Source: CAZADA01 sp964636945 (GTDB lineage Bacteria > Pseudomonadota > Alphaproteobacteria > Caulobacterales > Maricaulaceae). From it: a DNA stretch of 12,549 nucleotides. The stretch lies in contig CAZWVH010000076.1 of the NCBI GenBank assembly GCA_964636945.1, positions 1-12,549 of the forward strand, in the 5' to 3' direction. The position numbers and the translations under genes were made by a program. This document shows, in pieces, positions 1-6,868 of this stretch. Every line of letters begins with the position of its first letter. Position 1 is the first letter of the stretch. The notes under the pieces are model-generated. The model saw only the letters and a list, made by a program, of their open reading frames with translations. It did no database searches and was not told the DNA's origin.

Positions 1-143
1 CGCGCTCAAGCAGCGAGCGCAACGTCGCGAGCGATAGCGCAAAAAATGATGGTGCGGGCGAGAGGACTGACCTCGAACCGCACCCGCGCTCAAGCAGCGA
101 GCGCAACGTCGCGAGCGATAGCGCAAAAATGATGGTGCGGGCG
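1..143. repeat. 84-bp tandem repeat carrying a tRNA 3' end
   Basis: Bases 1-60 and 85-143 are the same sequence apart from one A in an A-tract (six against five). The shared block runs from CGCGCTCAAG to TGGTGCGGGCG, so it ends with the CCA and acceptor strand of tRNA-Leu read on the minus strand. The intervening 61-84 keeps GGACT and CGAACCGCAC, which resemble a damaged T-arm. The first unit is therefore a decayed copy of the tRNA 3' part plus its downstream tail. Each tail contains a perfect 6-bp hairpin GCGCTC/GAGCGC (2-7 with 15-20, and its counterpart in the second copy). The array touches the window start and may have more units outside. Confidence 0.9.
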
Positions 144-220
144 GCCGGACTTGAACCGGCACGATCATAATGATCGAGGGATTTTAAGTCCCTTGCGTCT
201 ACCAATTCCGCCACGCCCGC
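133..220 (-). tRNA. tRNA-Leu (anticodon UAA), CCA encoded
   Basis: Read on the minus strand, the 7-bp acceptor stem GCGGGCG (220-214) pairs with CGCCCGC (142-136 region). It is followed by a D-arm containing AATTGGTAGACGC, an anticodon stem AGGGA/TCCCT enclosing the loop CTTAAAA (anticodon TAA), a long class-II variable arm, and the T-arm CCGG-TTCAAGT-CCGG. The discriminator base is A and the terminal CCA is encoded (135-133). The length of about 88 nt and the long variable arm are typical of tRNA-Leu. It decodes UUA. It is the last element of the minus-strand gene series and has its own 97-nt upstream spacer after the sulfotransferase gene. A T5 run follows directly after the CCA and could aid termination. 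Its 3' end is duplicated in the adjacent tandem repeat. Confidence 0.96.
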
Positions 221-317
221 ATGGATCGCTTGGGAAGCGTTCAGCTTTTCACATCCTTCTGTCGGGGTTGCAATACAGCTTGCAGGGCGCAGCCCGCGCC
301 AGGTTTGGCCAAATGGC

Positions 318-1049
318 TCACAGCCGCTCATGGCGCCATTCAGCAAACCCCAGGTCGCAGATAAAGCGTTCGGCCTGCGTCGCGGAATCCGGTTCGAAAC
401 GAGACAGAATATCGTCTGAGTGCAGCCGCTTTTTTTGATGGGCGTAATTTGCCGCATCGAATGGGATCTCCAAGAGCGCGGCGACCTGCGCGGGACCGTG
501 TTGGGCCACATCCTCATAGCTGATGTCGATCACAGGGCCCCGGGCGCACTGGCGATAGAATGCGAAGCGGTCCGCGTCATTGGCCAAATAGTATTCAAAC
601 GCGTGTTGATCGAACGTGGCCTTGAAGTCGGCAAGAAAGTCAGTTTTCCGGTGAGGCGCCGCATTCCATACGCCGCTTTTGCGCGCCAGCTGCGCGGACG
701 AAAAGTGCGCGAGCTTGTTCTTGCGCTCCAAGATGACCTTGTAAACGTCCTCATCCTCGAGCATGGCCCGACAGACATCAGGCTGTTGTTCACGCCACAT
801 CTTAAAGCCGACCGCTAACGTGTTGTCGGGCGCAAATTCTAGGACAGAGCGGGCAAATCCAGTGGGGTCGCCAGCAAAGACGGCCATATCGCGCGCCTGA
901 CGATATGCGGCCAAGACATGCTTGTCGGCTTGCTCATGGAAAATTTCGCCATGGCAAATGACACCGTCCAATCGATTGCATGCTTCGGTCAGCAGCGAAG
1001 AACCGGAGCGCGCCGCGCTGAGAATGACAAATTTTTTGTGCTGATTCAT
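318..1049 (-). CDS. Sulfotransferase-family protein
   Basis: This is a 243-residue soluble protein with the look of a PAPS-dependent sulfotransferase, which would transfer sulfate from 3'-phosphoadenosine-5'-phosphosulfate to an unknown acceptor. An N-terminal beta strand leads into the phosphosulfate-binding loop SAARSGSSLL (residues 11-20), where the family usually has a P-loop-like (A/P)RSGS(S/T) sequence. A second region, VILERKNKLAHFSSAQLA (about 106-123), matches the 3'-phosphate-binding segment as seen in NodH/Stf0-type bacterial enzymes. There is no signal peptide or membrane helix. The ATG start follows an AAGG element about nine bases upstream. It lies between the TerB gene (174-bp spacer) and tRNA-Leu on the same strand. 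The fold assignment is fairly safe from the two motifs. The substrate cannot be deduced; envelope polysaccharide or lipid is a guess based on the envelope genes upstream. Confidence 0.8.
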   Translation of the reverse strand: MNQHKKFVILSAARSGSSLLTEACNRLDGVICHGEIFHEQADKHVLAAYRQARDMAVFAGDPTGFARSVLEFAPDNTLAVGFKMWREQQPDVCRAMLEDEDVYKVILERKNKLAHFSSAQLARKSGVWNAAPHRKTDFLADFKATFDQHAFEYYLANDADRFAFYRQCARGPVIDISYEDVAQHGPAQVAALLEIPFDAANYAHQKKRLHSDDILSRFEPDSATQAERFICDLGFAEWRHERL

Positions 1050-1223
1050 TGCCGGGCCTTAGCGACCTCTTGCGGCGCACTCAAGTGTTCATTGCCGTTT
1101 CGGCCGCGCACAGTGCAAACGCGCCGCCAGCTCAAACACGCTCATGCATCTGGTGAACACACTGACGGGAGACCGAGCATGGCTCAGCCTCCCCCTCACA
1201 ATCGGCGCTTCGACAGCGCGAGT

Positions 1224-1721
1224 TTAGTACTGTGCTTTGAGCAACAGAACTTCCATCACCCGACGGGCATTATCCGACTCAATGTCGAGCAGTTGGCGGA
1301 TCTCGTCGAGGAACTCAGCTTCGGGCTTCAACAGCTCGCCATCGGCCAAAATGATGTCCATGCAGTGTGCAAACACCGGCAGGCACATGTCAGCCGGCAG
1401 GGTTTCGCAGGCCTCCTTCAAGGCCGAGTCTGGCCGATTCTGAAAGCGCTCATTGACCACATCGTTGGCGGCGGACAGGTCGTTTGGCGACAATGACTGC
1501 AGCGCGCGCGAGCGGCGGGCAATGCCCATGATCACATCCGACTCGCTTTGATCGATGTTGCCATCGGCGCCGGCGGCGGCGAACAGGATGCCCAGAAACG
1601 CTTCAGGGATTGTCCATCCCGTATTGCGATGACGAAACTTGTCCGACAGCTTGTTGATATCGAACGGGCTGTGAGTTTCCACGGAGTGTGGCGTGAAAAT
1701 GTTGACGGTTTGCGTCTTCAT
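1224..1721 (-). CDS. TerB-family protein
   Basis: This 165-residue cytoplasmic, mostly helical protein matches the TerB (tellurite-resistance TerB/DjlA N-terminal) fold. The diagnostic duplicated acidic motif is visible twice: AADGNIDQSE (about residues 50-60) and LADGELLKPE (about 125-134). In the family these ADGxxxxxE motifs form a metal-binding pocket at the centre of a helical repeat. TerB proteins are usually stress or signalling proteins at the membrane; the exact role here is unknown, and no other ter genes (terC, terD, terZ) are nearby, so a tellurite phenotype should not be assumed. The ATG start has an AGAGAG element upstream. It follows the coiled-coil membrane protein gene after 102 bp, on the same strand. 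The N-terminal 35 residues are polar and look unrelated to the core domain. Confidence 0.82.
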   Translation of the reverse strand: MKTQTVNIFTPHSVETHSPFDINKLSDKFRHRNTGWTIPEAFLGILFAAAGADGNIDQSESDVIMGIARRSRALQSLSPNDLSAANDVVNERFQNRPDSALKEACETLPADMCLPVFAHCMDIILADGELLKPEAEFLDEIRQLLDIESDNARRVMEVLLLKAQY

Positions 1722-1781
1722 TGGGGTGATCTCTCTACCGAATATTCAACTGAAACGAACGCCAAAGCGTTGTGATGAATG

Positions 1782-1815
1782 TGACGTCCACAGCAATTGG
1801 GCGCCATGGACGTCA
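1782..1815. promoter_or_regulatory. 9-bp inverted repeat between two genes
   Basis: TGACGTCCA (1782-1790) and TGGACGTCA (1807-1815) are perfect inverted repeats separated by 16 bases. They sit between the stop codon of the coiled-coil membrane protein gene and the start of the TerB gene. The dyad could be an intercistronic stem that limits read-through, or an operator for the TerB gene. No T-tract follows on the minus strand, so a simple intrinsic terminator is unlikely. Confidence 0.45.
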
Positions 1816-1823
1816 TTGACCTG

Positions 1824-2624
1824 CTAGTAGACCAGATCCGGCTCGGCCGGTGGGTTCCACGTTTCTTCGGGTCCACGTGGACGCCAAGCCAAAATGCGGT
1901 CACGATCCGCTCTCAGGCCGTCAGAATAAGCCTGCAGGCTGGACTGCACATCATCGCGAGACACCACTTCGAACTCGGCGTCGTAGGTGGTCAATTGACC
2001 CAGCGAGTCACGAGCGTCCTCACGCAGAGGATTGTTCAGAAGCTCTTCAATTTCCGCTTTCAATTGACCGGCTTCCACGTTCAATTCGTGGAGTGCGCCA
2101 TACTCCCTGCGCAGGCGGCGGGTCTCATCGACTTGTGAGCTTAGGGTCTCAATTTCCTGCGTCTGTTCGGTGATGATTTCGGAAATCACACGGTCCAGAT
2201 TGCCCAGGCTCGGCGTATCGGCGTCTTCACCGCGCACATCTTGAAGGGCTTCAAGCACATCGCTGCGTTCACGGACCAATTCATTGACGGGACGCTCAAG
2301 GTCGCCCGCCGCCAGTGTATCGGCATTGGTCATGGGCTGAACCAAGCTGGCGATGCGGTCCCAGTCCTGACGGATTTTGGTGGTTTCTTCCACGTTCGAC
2401 GCCAATTCGGCGCGGCCTGTGTCCTCTTGCTGTTGCAGCATCAAGCCCATCCACACAAGGCCAGCAATGGCCGCGATGAGCATGCCGAACAGCAACACGA
2501 TCCAAACCGCAAGCTGATTGCGATTCTTGCGAACCGAAGCCAGCTCAGCTGCGCTTGGAACATCGTGAAAGACCTTGGGGCTGACGCGACGCGCGCCCTG
2601 GTCGCTGGATACGATAGAACTCAT
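1824..2624 (-). CDS. Single-pass inner-membrane protein with coiled coil
   Basis: This 266-residue protein belongs to no family I recognise. A polar, basic N-terminus of about 37 residues is followed by one strongly hydrophobic segment (about 38-63, WIVLLFGMLIAAIAGLVWMG core), then a long hydrophilic, acidic, largely helical region. Charge and heptad spacing suggest coiled coil from about 143 to 198. The basic N-terminus before the helix predicts an N-in, C-out topology, which puts the coiled coil in the periplasm. The C-terminus is proline-rich and ends in EPDLVY. The ATG has a good GGGAAAGG ribosome-binding site about eight bases upstream. It lies between the TPR lipoprotein gene (181-bp spacer, which could hold a promoter) and the TerB gene. 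By topology and context it could link a periplasmic lipoprotein to a cytoplasmic partner; this is inference only. Confidence 0.85.
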   Translation of the reverse strand: MSSIVSSDQGARRVSPKVFHDVPSAAELASVRKNRNQLAVWIVLLFGMLIAAIAGLVWMGLMLQQQEDTGRAELASNVEETTKIRQDWDRIASLVQPMTNADTLAAGDLERPVNELVRERSDVLEALQDVRGEDADTPSLGNLDRVISEIITEQTQEIETLSSQVDETRRLRREYGALHELNVEAGQLKAEIEELLNNPLREDARDSLGQLTTYDAEFEVVSRDDVQSSLQAYSDGLRADRDRILAWRPRGPEETWNPPAEPDLVY

Positions 2625-2805
2625 TTTGACACCTTTCCCATTCTCTGCACCGCCGCGTTAACCACGCAATTGGATTTCGTCGAATTTACTCTTGCTTTCA
2701 CCAACTTGCGACTCCGCGGCGGCGCGCCCTCCTCAAAAAATGTAACGCCTGCTAGCGATTAGCTCATGCGAATATGTAATCGCCAACCGGCAGCGAACGC
2801 CACCG

Positions 2806-4218
2806 CTATGCACTGCACGCAAAGGCGTTATACCGTCTGTAGAAATCTCTCAAGGTTGTGAGCTCAACTCCCTCCGGCGTGTACCGCGTGTTCCGCGGAT
2901 CGGGAGAGCATTGATCCACAATGATTTCTTGTCCAAAGCCCAACACGGCCTCATAAGGCAGCGGGCCCGGCATTCCCGGCCACTGGAAGCTTCTTTCCGA
3001 CAGCGACGCGCCAGAGGCCAAATCGCGACCATTGCGGAAATCCTCACGAGCGCCACGCAAGTAATTCAACTTGGTGGCGCCAGGCCGATGGTGTTGGGCA
3101 AGTCGCAATTTGGACATCCCGCGCAAAAGGGCGCCTTCCGCTCCGCCACCGCCTTGGCAACGCTGTTCGATGAGACCTTCTGTGACGCTGACGCCCGCGC
3201 GCTTGATGTGCGCCAAGCATTGTTGACGGCGATAACGCGCTTCGCTGCCTTCCGCGACGGCGCGATCGGCATTCTCGACAGCGCTGTTGAGCGCCGTACG
3301 TGAGGCGGCCGGATCGATGGTGTCGATCACGCTGAGATAGTAGTAGGCCTCGGCGAGGTAATCGACCCCTTCCACAGTCCGATTTTCCCGACTGGCGCCG
3401 GTGGCGTCAGCAAAAGCGTCGCGCGCTTCAGAGAAGTTGTTCGAACCACTGGCGACCGCGCGGTTGAGGTAGCCCTCGCCCACTTTCACCAGGACCGGCA
3501 TTGATGTGGGATCAACGCCACGTGCGCGCTCAAGCGACGCAAGAACGTCGTCTGAGCTGTAGACATCGGGCAATTGCTCCCGCAATGCGGCCTGATCAAC
3601 CAGAGCTTGAGCCTCTGCAGCCGTGCTTGGGTTCAGTCCAAGGCCACGCGTGAGCGCTTCGTCGGCCTGACGATAACGACCAGCTTTGCGGTAGGCGCCA
3701 GCAAGCGCGAAATACCGGGCGGCAGACGGTTGGCTCACCGATTGCTCATAAAGGGTGATGGCCTGATCCAAATAAGCCGGCTCCTGCGGGTCCAATTGGA
3801 CCGCACCCAAGCCACTCAGGCGTTCCGCCGCCTGGGCCTGCTTGAATTGAGCCTCAGCTTTGTCAGCGCCGCGCGCCAATTCCGCTGCGCGTCCGTAGGC
3901 GTCTTCGGCTGTGCGATAGTTGGCTTCGCGATTGACATTCGATAGCTCAGCCACGCCAAATTTCGCGTCGCCATAGCCCAGCCACCCGCGTTGATTCTGC
4001 GGTTGAGCGCTCGTGGTCTGCTCGAAATAGGTCGCCGCCCGAGCGTAAAGATCAACATTTTTCTGCGCCTCGGCGTCTCGTAAGAACTGCTCGCCTTCAT
4101 TCAGCACAAAATTGGCGTTCGGACTGCTCGTGGTTTGACACGCAACAACACCAAAGGCCGAAACTAAAGCTGCCGCACCCAGCAATGCGCGACGCAAACC
4201 AACTCCACCAATAGCCAT
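2806..4218 (-). CDS. TPR-repeat lipoprotein
   Basis: This 470-residue protein has a typical lipoprotein signal peptide: two arginines at 9-10, a hydrophobic stretch, and a lipobox FGVVAC with the lipid-modified cysteine at 27. Residue 28 is Q, not D, so sorting to the outer membrane would be expected. The mature part is alanine-rich and helical with TPR-like units, for instance around 56-115 and 146-197 (AYRKAGRYRQADEALTRGLG). Four further cysteines (334, 354, 437, 468) could form two disulfides in the periplasm. The ATG start has AGGGGG just upstream. It is 92 bp downstream of moeA, on the same strand, and precedes the coiled-coil membrane protein gene. TPR lipoproteins usually act as scaffolds for envelope complexes. 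No specific family is recognised, and the C-terminal third has no obvious repeat. Confidence 0.85.
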   Translation of the reverse strand: MAIGGVGLRRALLGAAALVSAFGVVACQTTSSPNANFVLNEGEQFLRDAEAQKNVDLYARAATYFEQTTSAQPQNQRGWLGYGDAKFGVAELSNVNREANYRTAEDAYGRAAELARGADKAEAQFKQAQAAERLSGLGAVQLDPQEPAYLDQAITLYEQSVSQPSAARYFALAGAYRKAGRYRQADEALTRGLGLNPSTAAEAQALVDQAALREQLPDVYSSDDVLASLERARGVDPTSMPVLVKVGEGYLNRAVASGSNNFSEARDAFADATGASRENRTVEGVDYLAEAYYYLSVIDTIDPAASRTALNSAVENADRAVAEGSEARYRRQQCLAHIKRAGVSVTEGLIEQRCQGGGGAEGALLRGMSKLRLAQHHRPGATKLNYLRGAREDFRNGRDLASGASLSERSFQWPGMPGPLPYEAVLGFGQEIIVDQCSPDPRNTRYTPEGVELTTLRDFYRRYNAFACSA

Positions 4219-4269
4219 TATTGCCCCCTATTAGGTTTACGGTTGGATACGTTATGACTGAAAAAATTG

Positions 4270-4296
4270 GCTAACAAAAGAGTCAATTGGGTTAGC
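4270..4296. promoter_or_regulatory. Inverted repeat in the moeA-lipoprotein spacer
   Basis: GCTAAC (4270-4275) and GTTAGC (4291-4296) form a perfect 6-bp dyad with a 15-base centre. The 92-bp spacer between the moeA stop and the lipoprotein start is AT-richer than its surroundings, and could hold either the end of the moeA transcript or the promoter of the lipoprotein gene. No convincing -35/-10 pair was found. Confidence 0.3.
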
Positions 4297-4310
4297 TTCC
4301 ATTCAGCTGG

Positions 4311-5519
4311 CTAAAGCGGGATCATCTCGACCGCACTCCCAGCACGAATGGCTGGTGCGTCAATCTCTCTGCGGATCAAAACATCTGCACTGGCGAGCGC
4401 CGACAGTGAGGATGAATCTTGATTGCCGACGGGCGAGACCGTGTCATCATCAGCGTTGCGCGCCGCGCGCAAATAGGTCTCCCGATCGCCATTGGCGGCA
4501 AGATCAACTCCGGTGACCGCACGTCGGTAAGGCGTATTTTGGGATGCGCCTGTGAGCGCCGCAATCGCCGGCGCGACCAACAGACGCGCCACCACCAAGG
4601 CTGAAACCGGATTACCGGGCAGACCCAAGCAAGGCGTTCGATCCAATAGGCCAAACCATGTGGGCTTACCTGGCTTGACGGCGATTTTTTCAAAACCCAG
4701 TTGCCCGCCTTCAGCGGCGAATACCGCCCGCAAATGATCGTGATCCCCAACTGACGCGCCGCCAATGGTGATGACCAAGTCGCAGCTCCGTCCGCTGTTC
4801 AGCTTGTCGCGCACATCGTCGCGTTGGTCGCGCGCCACGCCCAATTCGACTGGCGCCCCGCCCCAGGCGCTGATCAAGGCGCATAATCCGGGTGTGACGG
4901 CATTATAGATTCGATTGGGGTCATACGGCTGGCCCGGAGCGATGAGCTCATCGCCCGTGGCCAACACGCCCACCCGCGGTTTTCGGAAGACCCGCAATTG
5001 CGACCACCCATCGGAGGCGGCTAACGCCACGGCCTCCGCGGTCAGGCGTTGTCCAACGGGCCAGAGCGTTTGGCCTGCCATCACATTGAGCCCTTCTGGT
5101 CGGATATGGCGGCCCGGCTGCGGGGCGTTACTCGTCTGAATCCACTCGCCTTCTCGCTCGGTGTGTTCTTGGGTCACAACTTGATTCGCGCCATGGGGAA
5201 TTGCCGCGCCGGTGGAGACGCGCACGGCCTCGCCGGTTCGCAAGTCCGCGCCGAACGCTCGACCCGCCGCCGACTCACCGACCACACGCAGCCGGACCCC
5301 AGCGTTTCCGAATTCTGGTGAGCCCTGGAGATCCTGTGAACGCACGGCATATCCGTCCATGGCCGATAAGGGCCCAGCCGGTTGGGCGCGGCGCGCAATG
5401 ATTGGCGCCGTCAACACGCGACCCGCAGATTGGTCCAATGTCACCACTTCATGATCGAGCGCAGCGAGGTGCGCCAACATTTTGTCGCGCGCTTCATCAA
5501 GTTTGATCATTCCGCTCAT
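4311..5519 (-). CDS. moeA: Molybdopterin molybdotransferase MoeA
   Basis: This 402-residue protein catalyses insertion of molybdate into adenylylated molybdopterin, the last step in making the molybdenum cofactor. The family landmarks appear in order: SAMDGYAV (52-59), ATGDELIAPG (187-196), TIGGASVGDHDHLR (251-264), VKPGKPTWFGLL (281-292) and LGLPGNPVSA (298-307). The C-terminal barrel domain ends in EMIPL. Length is normal for bacterial MoeA (about 400). I chose ATG at 5519 because AGGAA lies eight bases before it and the family starts close to MISxxEA. A TTG at 5555 would add 12 residues without a better ribosome-binding site. No other cofactor genes (moaA, mobA, moaE) are in the window, so it is not in a moa operon here. 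It is divergent from the DnaJ-like gene across a 174-bp spacer. Confidence 0.95.
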   Translation of the reverse strand: MSGMIKLDEARDKMLAHLAALDHEVVTLDQSAGRVLTAPIIARRAQPAGPLSAMDGYAVRSQDLQGSPEFGNAGVRLRVVGESAAGRAFGADLRTGEAVRVSTGAAIPHGANQVVTQEHTEREGEWIQTSNAPQPGRHIRPEGLNVMAGQTLWPVGQRLTAEAVALAASDGWSQLRVFRKPRVGVLATGDELIAPGQPYDPNRIYNAVTPGLCALISAWGGAPVELGVARDQRDDVRDKLNSGRSCDLVITIGGASVGDHDHLRAVFAAEGGQLGFEKIAVKPGKPTWFGLLDRTPCLGLPGNPVSALVVARLLVAPAIAALTGASQNTPYRRAVTGVDLAANGDRETYLRAARNADDDTVSPVGNQDSSSLSALASADVLIRREIDAPAIRAGSAVEMIPL

Positions 5520-5693
5520 ACACCAAATTCCTGGCCAGTCGTTAGATTCGGTCAAGCCCTTTCAGGTGCGATATGTGTGCAATGCTTGCGTGCTATTGAC
5601 AAAGGAGCACATAAGCGGCGTCGTTGAATTAGTCTTGCCTGAGCAATCACTTCAGGCCATTTGCAGATGTTACGACTGAGGATGGAAACCTAG

Positions 5694-6614
5694 GTGGCCA
5701 ACGATCCATACATGGTGCTCGGCGTAAGCCGGACTGCCTCGCAGGACGACATCGCTAAAGCGTATCGCAAACTGGCGAAACGCCTCCACCCCGATGTGAA
5801 CCCGGGCGACAAGGCGGCTGAAGACCAATTCAAGGCGGTGAGTGCAGCTTACCAGCTTTTGGATGATCCCAAGCAACGCGCCCGTTTCGACCGCGGTGAA
5901 ATTGACGCCACTGGCGCAGAGGTGCGCCGGCAACCATCCTACCGTCCCTATGCAGAGGCCGAAGGATCGCGGCGGTACACGTCCTCGCATGGACATAGCG
6001 AAGGCGAGGATTTTTCCGATTTGTTTTCCAGTATTTTCGGCGGCGGCAGACGTCGCGCAGACGGCATGCGGACGCGTGGACGCGATGTACGCTATCACAT
6101 GAACGCCTCGTTTCTCGACGCAGCTATAGGCGCCAAACGCCGTATCACATTGGGCGACGGACAAACGGTCGACTTGGCGATCCCGCCCGGCGCCAGCGAT
6201 GGCTCGATCCTGCGCTTAAAGGGCAAGGGCGAGCCCGGCCTTGGCGGGGGGCCACATGGCGACGCCTTAGTGGTGATCGATGTCGCGGAGCACCCCGTAT
6301 TTCGCCGCGAAGGCGACGACATCATCATTGATCTTCCCATCACCATGGACGAGGCGATATTGGGCGCCAAAGTGGAGACGCCCACCATTTGGGGGCCGGT
6401 CACATTGACCATTCCCAAAGGGGCCAACACCGGGGATGTGCTGCGACTACGGGGTAAGGGTGTGAAAGCCACCAGTGGCGCCACCGGCGACCAGCGCGTC
6501 ATGCTCAAAATTGCCGCACCAGATACAATCGATCAGGACTTAGAAGCGTTCATGACCCGCTGGCGGGTCAATCATGGTTATGATCCGCGTGCGCGGTTGC
6601 GCGGCATCACCTGA
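5694..6614 (+). CDS. DnaJ/CbpA-type (zinc-finger-less) co-chaperone
   Basis: This is a 306-residue type-B Hsp40 that would stimulate DnaK ATPase and hand over unfolded clients. The J domain covers about residues 4-68, with the HPD motif at 32-34 (RLHPDVNPGDK) and the usual YQLLDDPKQRARFD ending. A serine/glycine-rich linker (about 90-125, including FSSIFGGGRRR) replaces the long G/F region. The CXXCXGXG zinc finger of true DnaJ is absent. Two beta-barrel substrate-binding domains follow, each with the hallmark I-P-x-G-x-x-x-G-x-x-L-R-L-x-G-K-G pattern (163-179 and 240-256). The start is GTG at 5694 with GAGGA 11 bases upstream; ATG at residue 7 would cut into the J domain. It appears monocistronic and divergent from moeA. 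The length fits CbpA-like proteins. The gene name is left open because several DnaJ-like paralogues share this layout. Confidence 0.93.
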   Translation: MANDPYMVLGVSRTASQDDIAKAYRKLAKRLHPDVNPGDKAAEDQFKAVSAAYQLLDDPKQRARFDRGEIDATGAEVRRQPSYRPYAEAEGSRRYTSSHGHSEGEDFSDLFSSIFGGGRRRADGMRTRGRDVRYHMNASFLDAAIGAKRRITLGDGQTVDLAIPPGASDGSILRLKGKGEPGLGGGPHGDALVVIDVAEHPVFRREGDDIIIDLPITMDEAILGAKVETPTIWGPVTLTIPKGANTGDVLRLRGKGVKATSGATGDQRVMLKIAAPDTIDQDLEAFMTRWRVNHGYDPRARLRGIT

Positions 6615-6638
6615 TCTTCTTGGAAAAAAGCAAAATGT

Positions 6639-6684
6639 CGCACCGGAGGAGATGAAACTGAGAACTCCTACGATATTGCTATTT
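6639..6684 (+). repeat. Direct repeat copy A (CACCGGAGGAGATGAAACTG)
   Basis: This copy aligns without gaps to 9973-10018. The first 32 positions match at 29, and the next 14 match at 9. Each copy contains GGAGGA closely followed by ATGAAACTG. In copy A the ATG (6652) opens a 32-codon frame ending at TAG 6748-6750, beginning MKLRTPTILLFLR. In copy B the frame begins MKLGTLTSLFFR and runs 47 codons. The Shine-Dalgarno-like GGAGG is only two bases from the ATG, which is too close for efficient initiation, so translation is doubtful. The element may be a dispersed repeat or a decayed mobile-element end. It lies directly after the DnaJ-like gene. Confidence 0.7.
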
Positions 6685-6740
6685 TTGCGTAATCGCCGAG
6701 TGGAAGAATTCCAGAGCCTGGAAGGTTGGCTTTCAACCCG

Positions 6741-6758
6741 GAGCGGTTAGTTCCGCTC
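6741..6758. terminator. Short GC hairpin downstream of the DnaJ-like gene
   Basis: GAGCGG (6741-6746) and CCGCTC (6753-6758) make a perfect 6-bp stem with a TTAGTT loop, about 130 bases past the DnaJ-like stop codon and before the convergent hydrolase gene. No clear T-tract follows, so it is at best a weak terminator. Confidence 0.25.
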
Positions 6759-6868
6759 TGCGCGCAAAACCAGACATAACAAACGCCGCACTCACCGGCA
6801 AAGTTTAGACCTAACAAGACATTCGTGCGATGTACCCCCAGTATCTCTTTCGATCGACACATGATCCA

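Noticed and set aside
1..143. CRISPR array
   Set aside because: Only two copies of a 60-bp block are seen, with an embedded tRNA end and no spacer pattern; it is a tandem duplication.
420..818. Plus-strand 132-codon open frame
   Set aside because: It lies wholly antisense to the sulfotransferase-family gene, has no ribosome-binding site and shows no family motifs.
1224..1721. Tellurite-resistance operon
   Set aside because: Only the TerB fold is present. No TerC, TerD or TerZ-like gene is nearby, so the resistance label is not supported.
5520..5555. Longer MoeA start at TTG 5555
   Set aside because: It adds 12 residues unlike the family N-terminus, whereas ATG 5519 has AGGAA at eight bases.
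5596..5624. TTGACA at 5596-5601 as a promoter for the DnaJ-like gene
   Set aside because: The -35-like hexamer is good, but no TAT-like -10 element occurs at the proper spacing.
5670..6164. Minus-strand 164-codon open frame
   Set aside because: It is antisense to the J domain and linker of the DnaJ-like gene, whose HPD and C-terminal motifs are unmistakable.
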